Assembly: GCF_964355755.1 (NCBI RefSeq)
Contig: NC_092674.1
Coordinates: 5,399,001 to 5,463,000, forward strand
Source of the DNA: Antedon mediterranea
Taxonomy: Eukaryota > Echinodermata > Crinoidea > Comatulida > Antedonidae
Direction of reading: 5' to 3'
DNA: 64,000 nt
The notes under the pieces are model-generated. The model ran no database searches, was not told where the DNA came from, and saw nothing but the letters and a program-made list of their open reading frames with translations. Of the stretch, positions 59,101 through 64,000 are shown in pieces. How positions within the stretch are numbered: the stretch's first letter is position 1; each line of letters starts with the position of its first letter. The translations under genes were made by a program, and so were the position numbers.

Positions 59101-59352
59101 ATGTTTGCAGCACTCTATTGCGTCGTCGGTTCCCACTTATGATTACGCAATACAGCACTTTGGGTCGATACGTCGCTGCGTTGCGTTCTAATGGGAACCA
59201 CGCCTTACTGTACTTTCTGTTTTTATCTCCTAGTTCATAATTTTATTTCACATTACTGTACCTAAAATGAGTATACATTTTAGACGCTACTAACCTTTAA
59301 ACACCAACAGAAGAAAAACGAATCCTTGTACAAAATACATGATGATAGGCAT
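53107..59352 (-). CDS. Secreted mosaic protein: two unnamed beta-type domains, PAN, EGF-like, discoidin, C-terminal unnamed domain
   Basis: Exons, from the start: 59352-59295, 58953-58483, 58349-57870, 57681-57434, 56921-56789, 56657-56323, 55718-55577, 54761-54586, 54413-54241, 53832-53675, 53150-53107. Phases agree; 805 residues. Signal peptide (YFVQGFVFLLLVFK). Two exons of about 470-480 bp each encode one copy of a related domain of about 160 residues (ITCDGYVTAWRFYP / KCPGTITGWRYMA, then VVVGRTVI / EIIGKTLL, and SGDVIGFKF / PGDKIGFTYT). Next is a PAN/apple domain (SCVTNCIKNQHCKSVNYNQ), an EGF-like exon (STCAFVDCGSGNICIDVPG..), and an F5/8 type C (discoidin) domain in two exons (CLEPLGMESGDI .. 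SLRAEVLGC). The C-terminal domain of about 185 residues starts GNEWVRVFKGVSMTG. Discoidin and apple domains suggest extracellular carbohydrate or protein binding; function unknown. Another M lies 4 codons downstream of the chosen start. Confidence 0.9.
53219..53343. mobile_element. Foldback element, family B, imperfect right end
   Basis: AAGCCTGGTTCTGAACGTAC at the left, GTGACCAATCTCACGCGACG inside, and GTTTGCTTCCAAGCG at the right. It lies in the last intron of the secreted mosaic gene. Confidence 0.6.
54058..54240 (+). repeat. 97-bp tandem duplication, 2 copies
   Basis: CGATTTTATTGAAGG(A/G)CTAA.. at 54061 and 54158, with a few indels. It abuts the donor side of the exon 54241-54413. Confidence 0.8.
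55833..56118 (+). repeat. 42-bp tandem repeat, about 7 copies
   Basis: ATGATAATTTAAGTTTGGCT starts at 55841, 55883, 55925, 55967, 56009, 56051 and 56093. Because 42 is a multiple of 3, it stays open as 14-residue repeats on the minus strand. It lies in an intron between the two halves of the discoidin domain and is not part of the gene. Confidence 0.9.
59016..59208. mobile_element. Foldback element, family A
   Basis: AAGCATGGTTTCTACTAGCG at the left and CTAATGGGAACCACGCCTTA at the right. Interior GCCCCCGCCTGCGTGAAATC as in the other copies. Lies in intron 1 of the secreted mosaic gene. Confidence 0.8.
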
Positions 59353-60197
59353 CCTCGTACTTGGAAATAATCTCGGTTTTATCTCAAAGGAAGATTTTAA
59401 CTCGTAGGTTATACCGACACTTGTTGTCAAGCTCAAATGCAGTTGTTTTAAACATGAGTGCAAGAAGCAAAATATATATCTCAAAACGGCTAATTTTCAT
59501 TCGTAGGATGTGATCAGTAACCAAGATCTTCCAGAGGAAATGTTTCGTATAATGCTTACTACCTACGCTATAACCTAATTTTAAAAATCCACTTTCAAGA
59601 ACGAAATTGTAAATGACATTCAAAACATATACAAATCATGTGTGTTAAATAAAGGGTGATAACTATTCTGTGCCGCAACTTAATCAATATTGCCCTTATT
59701 TATAGAAATATATTATAGATTGATATATAGATTATAACAAACGAAGAGGAGGAGCCATAGAAACAATTAGCGTACACTCCACGCAAGAAGAATAGCGTGT
59801 TGAGAGTTTGATGTAGTCATATTGATTGCCAAGCACGCGACAAAGATAAATCTATAATATAATAATACTAAGCCAAAATTTGTCTCCTTTCTCTTCCTAA
59901 ACCGCACGTCGGATACAAGCGTCGCTCGAGCTGGCGCATCTTCTATCTATCTTGAGCGGAATCCGCCCATCCGCTCCGCGTTTTGTGTGAATTGTCATAA
60001 GGATAACATAGATTCTATATTGTTATAACCGTTACCACTCGTCTGTGTAAATTTGCCATATTTTGACATATCTTAATTTGTAGATAAAATCAATACGTAA
60101 TTTTTCTCAATCAATAAAGTTTAATTGTATGTTCCATAGCTACCAGTCGTTCATTTTTTACATGAGTCGCAATAATGTTTACATACATAATAGTGTT

Positions 60198-60385
60198 ATA
60201 AGGTTTATCGCAAATAGCATGCGTGACACATGGTGGGAAGGATTTGGGAGCAAACGTTACGACGCGTACGTACGTGATTTGTTGTTTGTACGTACATACC
60301 CGTCGGCGTGACGTTTTCTCCCAAACCCATCATGCATTGTGAAATGACGTTCCTCGCGAAATCAAGCTATTTGCGATAAACCTTA
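60198..60385. mobile_element. Foldback element, TAAGGTTTATCGCAAATAGC ends
   Basis: The left end TAAGGTTTATCGCAAATAGC is the exact reverse complement of the right end GCTATTTGCGATAAACCTTA. The interior is CpG- and ACGTAC-rich and also partly self-complementary (TGGTGGGAAGGATTTGGGAG / CTCCCAAACCCATCA). Only this copy is in the window. Confidence 0.8.
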
Positions 60386-60767
60386 TTGTTTTTGTTGTTG
60401 TTGCAACAATTGATTTCCAATTGCCTGCACAACCCTCCAAACAACACTCTATTTTATGAACTAACCATTGGTCGTTTCTTACTTACTTTTTGAGTTGAGT
60501 TAAATTATTATATACTCATATCTTTATTTTCAATGATAGGCCCTATAAATACATTTTAAGTCTTTTATTAAGTATTTCGTTGCCGTTATAGGCCTAAAGT
60601 TCCGTAAAGTTTTTGTTCTTGTTTCCTTTTGTGGTTCACCACCAATCTGACATTCAACATTTTCTATCTCTTTAATATCATTTATAATTTTAACCTTTAG
60701 TAGCATACCATTCCATCAAATCACATTCATTACATTTATAAAGTTCCGTATTACGTTCATATTAGTA

Positions 60768-60940
60768 TAAAGCTATGTCTACACTATCAAACTAGTTTGA
60801 CAAAAAAATTGTGATGTGCCCAAATATGGTAGTGATATGCCAAAATATGGTAGTGATATACCCAAATACGGTAGTGATATGGCATCATCATGTTCGTATG
60901 GGCATATCACATAATGTTTGATAGTGTAGACAGAGCTTAA
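60768..60940. mobile_element. Palindromic MITE, family M, longest copy
   Basis: AAAGCTATGTCTACACTATC at the left and GTTTGATAGTGTAGACAGAG at the right. It has three ATATGGTAGTGATAT(G/A)CC-type units where most copies have one or two. Confidence 0.88.
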
Positions 60941-61165
60941 CGCCGTTTTACACATTTTGTTTGCCTATGCCATCGATCGTGTGATGAATTGGCAGTATTA
61001 ACATCTGTGTAGTTTCTGGATTTTATAAACAAAAAAAACCAATCGTAATTTTGTTTTTAATCTGTTGAAGTCAGTTTCAATAATAAACTAAGCAGCAGTC
61101 CATTCAAAAGAACTGGTTCCACTTCTTGACTATTTAAGCAAAAAAAGTAGACGGTGTTTCATACT

Positions 61166-64000
61166 TCAAAATTTGACATCAATCGTCATAGCTCGGGCAG
61201 TACCAATATCTGAAAATAAACATGTAAACACAGTTAACATGATTGCTGTGCTTTTTTTAGATAACTGACTGATTTGGTAAAATGTATCGTATATATTCAA
61301 CAATCACCCTAAGGCCCATTCACACTAGGACGATAACGATCGACGATAAATATATAAGCATGCATTTTTACAATGAAAACAAAAATCTAAACGAATAAAA
61401 CGCAAGTAAAATTCTTAAATGAAAGTCTTTAATTTCTCCAGAAAATGGAGAGATACATTAACATTACAAAACAAGAAGCAAACAAAATACAAAACGGACA
61501 CAATGCAGTAGGCCTAGGCCTATTAACGTGTTATTCAACCTTATTGATTTAAGAGAAATACTTAGTCTGTACTCAGCACCTATTCAGTAGTATAGTTGTC
61601 CATATTTCAAAACACTGTTTTCTAAAATGTTAACACACACCACCCAAAACTTCTACATTCGGGACCAGACCTACTATAGTAGACGAATTTATTCGCGCGA
61701 ATCGAAAACGTCAGCTTTTGCGCATCATACTCCCTTCTGTGATGAATTCTCTTAGTTGAGTTGCATTCGCAGCCAATCCGAACTCATGAAATGAGTTGCC
61801 ATACGTTCACATGAGCACCATCAATATGAATCTAAAAGTTGAGCAGACTAGACTAGATGTAAGTAAAAATCCGCAGCTATTCGCGGAAACGGTGCGAGTT
61901 TTTTTTTTCTCTGCGAAAGATTTCCGCCAACAATTCCGCCTAGTGGGAAAAAGGCGCGGAGATTGGTGTTTTCGTTACTTACTTTCACTGATCCAAACCT
62001 CTGCTGACCTGGTTCGACTGTATACTATTCTAGGATTTGTGTTATAGCCATCAAACTTGTAACAATGTGTTCCTTCCACGACTGTGAACCATCCTTTGTC
62101 ACCATCACAACCATTATGTATGTTACTCATATAAAAACTTCTGAAATTTAAATTGTAAAAAATATGGATTAATATTATTTATCGATAGATTGATTGTTTA
62201 ATGCAAACTGAATTGATTGATTAATTTTTTGAAAGAAATTGTGCTTACGCAATAATTAGTTCCCAGTAGAGACGGAACGCAAGGACGTATTGACCAATCG
62301 CAAGAAACGGTTAGAATAATCCTTTGCTTGGATTGGTCAATTCGCTTGCGTTGCGGCTCACGTCCTTGCGTTGCGTTCTAGTGGGAACCAAGCTTAAGTG
62401 ACGTATAATGCATCGCTTGTGATTGGTAAAATCGTGATATCCTTGTGTTTCGTCTGTAGTGGGAACCAAGCTATTATATTGAACATGTTGCCAAAAGAGC
62501 ACTAAGGATACGTCTAAAGCCGATTTTCCATTAGGCGAATTTGTTCGCGCGAATAGAAAGCGTCAGCTTACGCATGCATATTCATGTTTACATTTTACAA
62601 AATGACGCTTTGGATGATGAGCGCGAACAAATTTGCCTAGTGAAAAATAGGCTTAACTTAAAGTCGGTTTTCTCCACACTTTTTGCGCGAATCGAAAGTG
62701 TTAATTAATGCGAATGCGTCTTAATAATTTCATATATTTATTGTGGCGTTAACAACATTCGCAACCAATCAGAACTCAAGAATGTTCGATTCGCGCGAAT
62801 AAATACACTAATAGAAAATAGTTAAGAAGAGTTTGATTGTATGTCTGTTAAATGGTCACATTGTATTTAGTTTTGTTGTACAAGGTGGGAGAGGAGGAGG
62901 GTGGGGGACATTCGAAAAGTTAGAAATAGATATGCTTGCAAACAAGATTACGCTAAAGCGTGGTTCCCACTAGAACGCAACGCCGTATTAACGCAAAGTG
63001 CTGTATTTCGTCATCACAGTGGGAACCGACGACGCAATAGTGCTGCAAAAATCGCAGGTTTGATTTCACGCAGGCGGGGGCAAACACAATTATTGGAAGG
63101 GCATTTTCTTACGTGGCGTAGGTTGCGTCGCTAGTAAGAACCAAGCTTAAGTATTATTACTGCATGACTTGTTTTAAACATATTCCAATTGTTTGTCTCC
63201 CACTTGGACGCAACGTAAGTGTGCCGCAAGTAATTTGACCAATCACGACGCGCGACAGATAATCAGAACCAACCCCATTAGAATTGTTGCTTGTGATTGG
63301 TCAACTCACTTTCGGCATGTCGTTGCATTGCGTCCAAGTAAGTGGGAAATCCATTATACACACCGACCGCCATGTGGGTTGTCTACTGAAAATATATTAG
63401 ATGAAGCAGTTTGCATGTCGTCCCAAGGTGAACTTTGAACTCTGTCCTTTGAAAACCAAGAGTTAGTAGTAGAACCAACACCATCAAAAGTGATAGAAAA
63501 CAACTCCTCGTGAAATGCAGAGAATGCTGTCAGTTTTACCTGTAACATAAACTTATAATATGTTATCAAAATCGATTTACTCGGAGAATTGTGATCGATA
63601 CTATAACAATAGATAAGATATTTGATTAGGTTGTAATTAATAATAGTGACGTCTACCTGTTGAATATTTAATGTTGACCAGTTATCAAATATTGCATTGC
63701 TTTTGTAAAATGTATCACTGATGAGAAATTGATGAGCATGGTGGCTTGATGTTTCTGATCCAGTTTGCCAAGCGCTGTTAATGCTAACTCCAGTCATAGA
63801 TACACCCTTAAACACTCGAACCCATTCATTTCCTGTGCAGAATAACAATTATTGAAACGTCTCTCTTAATTTTCTCCCCCCCCCCCCCCCCACCAAACCG
63901 AACGGATAGTTGTCCTTAAACATAGATTAGTGTATGAGTGATTAATGGATAAATATTGTTTAGACATAAACTTCGATGATTGTCATACCAAGGAGCAACA
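61166..64000 (-). CDS. Paralogous secreted protein, C-terminal domain only (5' end outside window)
   Basis: Exons, from the window edge: >64000-63989, 63832-63657, 63539-63364, 62140-61983, 61209-61166 (stop TGA). They mirror the last four exons of the neighbouring mosaic gene: lengths 176/176/158/44 against 176/173/158/44, with identical phases. The protein starts GNEWVRVFKGVSMTGVSI, continues VKLTAFSAFHEELFSITFDG and ends RAMTIDVKF. The 12 bases of the preceding exon read as leucines in the required phase, so it may be a signal peptide directly in front of the domain; that is a guess from four codons. The domain resembles a conserved region I recall from predicted secreted proteins of lancelets and cnidarians, but I have no name for it. 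Confidence 0.85.
62257..62395. mobile_element. Foldback element, family B
   Basis: AGTTCCCAGTAGAGACGGAA at the left and CGTTCTAGTGGGAACCAAGC at the right, with inner TTGACCAATCGCAAG / CTTGGATTGGTCAA inverted. Confidence 0.8.
62515..62654. mobile_element. Foldback element, family C
   Basis: AAGCCGATTTTCCATTAGGC at the left and GCCTAGTGAAAAATAGGCTT at the right, with TTCGCGCGAATAGAAAGC inside. Decayed relatives flank it at about 61,675-61,955 and 62,658-62,825. Confidence 0.8.
62954..63150. mobile_element. Foldback element, family A
   Basis: TAAAGCGTGGTTCCCACTAG at the left and CGTCGCTAGTAAGAACCAAG at the right. Inner CGCAGGCGGGGGCAAACAC as in the reversed copy at 31261. Lies in an intron of the right-hand paralogue. 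Confidence 0.8.
63197..63349. mobile_element. Foldback element, family B
   Basis: TCCCACTTGGACGCAACGTA at the left and GCGTCCAAGTAAGTGGGA at the right, with GACCAATCACGACGCG / TTGTGATTGGTC inside. Confidence 0.75.
63876..63891 (+). repeat. Poly-C run
   Basis: An uninterrupted run of about 15 C in an intron of the right-hand paralogue. Similar shorter C or G runs are at about 9,327 and 16,305. Length is likely unreliable. Confidence 0.6.

Larger units (their letters stand above)
59353..61165. other. Upstream region of the secreted mosaic gene and 3' side of its paralogue
   Basis: The promoter of the mosaic gene should lie just right of 59352; I see no clear TATA box. The region also holds a foldback element (60198) and a family M MITE (60768). 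No coding signal. Confidence 0.55.

Noticed and set aside
62901-63134. 77-codon plus-strand ORF
   Set aside because: It runs through a family A foldback element and has no homology.

Overview
The window is animal nuclear DNA. Genes are split by AT-rich introns with GT..AG borders, and small inverted-repeat transposons are dense. The protein set (a GRAF-type RhoGAP, an MGA-like bHLHZip factor, an EF-hand nicotinamidase that vertebrates lack, and a discoidin/PAN/EGF secreted mosaic) points to an invertebrate. The many TAGGCCTA-type palindromes suggest a marine deuterostome such as an echinoderm, but I cannot fix the species.

Layout. (1) About 228-27,573, + strand: the 3' two thirds of a Graf gene (RhoGAP, long low-complexity linker, SH3), 18 exons, entering from the left edge. 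Reading phase is consistent across every junction, giving 701 codons plus stop. Its last large intron holds an intact Ty3/gypsy retrotransposon (20,590-25,509) inserted into an older MITE. (2) 27,574-32,500: 3' UTR and intergenic repeats. (3) About 32,500-44,019, + strand: an MGA-like gene with two giant exons followed by a bHLHZip encoded by three small exons; about 2,571 residues, with no T-box visible. (4) 45,800-51,786, + strand: EF-hand plus isochorismatase-fold nicotinamidase, 9 exons, 345 residues. (5) 59,352-53,107, - strand: an 11-exon, 805-residue secreted mosaic (signal peptide, two copies of an unnamed extracellular domain, PAN/apple, EGF-like, discoidin, a second unnamed domain). 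It is tail-to-tail with the nicotinamidase gene. (6) >64,000-61,166, - strand: the 3' end of a neighbouring paralogue carrying the same last domain with the same exon phases.

Mobile DNA. One palindromic MITE family occurs at least 14 times. Several other foldback families (beginning AAGC..GGTTCCCACT or AAGCCGATTTTCCACT) cluster at the right end. There are at least five other terminal-inverted-repeat elements, one tRNA-derived SINE, several tandem repeats, and a set of very short ATGGAGGTA..TACCTCCAT palindromes.

The genes do not form a pathway. The two secreted genes are a local duplication. The most interesting points are the modular phase-symmetric exons of the Graf linker (one carrying a hydrophobic segment behind an internal alternative acceptor), the MGA-like gene without a T-box, the two duplicated unnamed extracellular domains, and the micro-palindromes.
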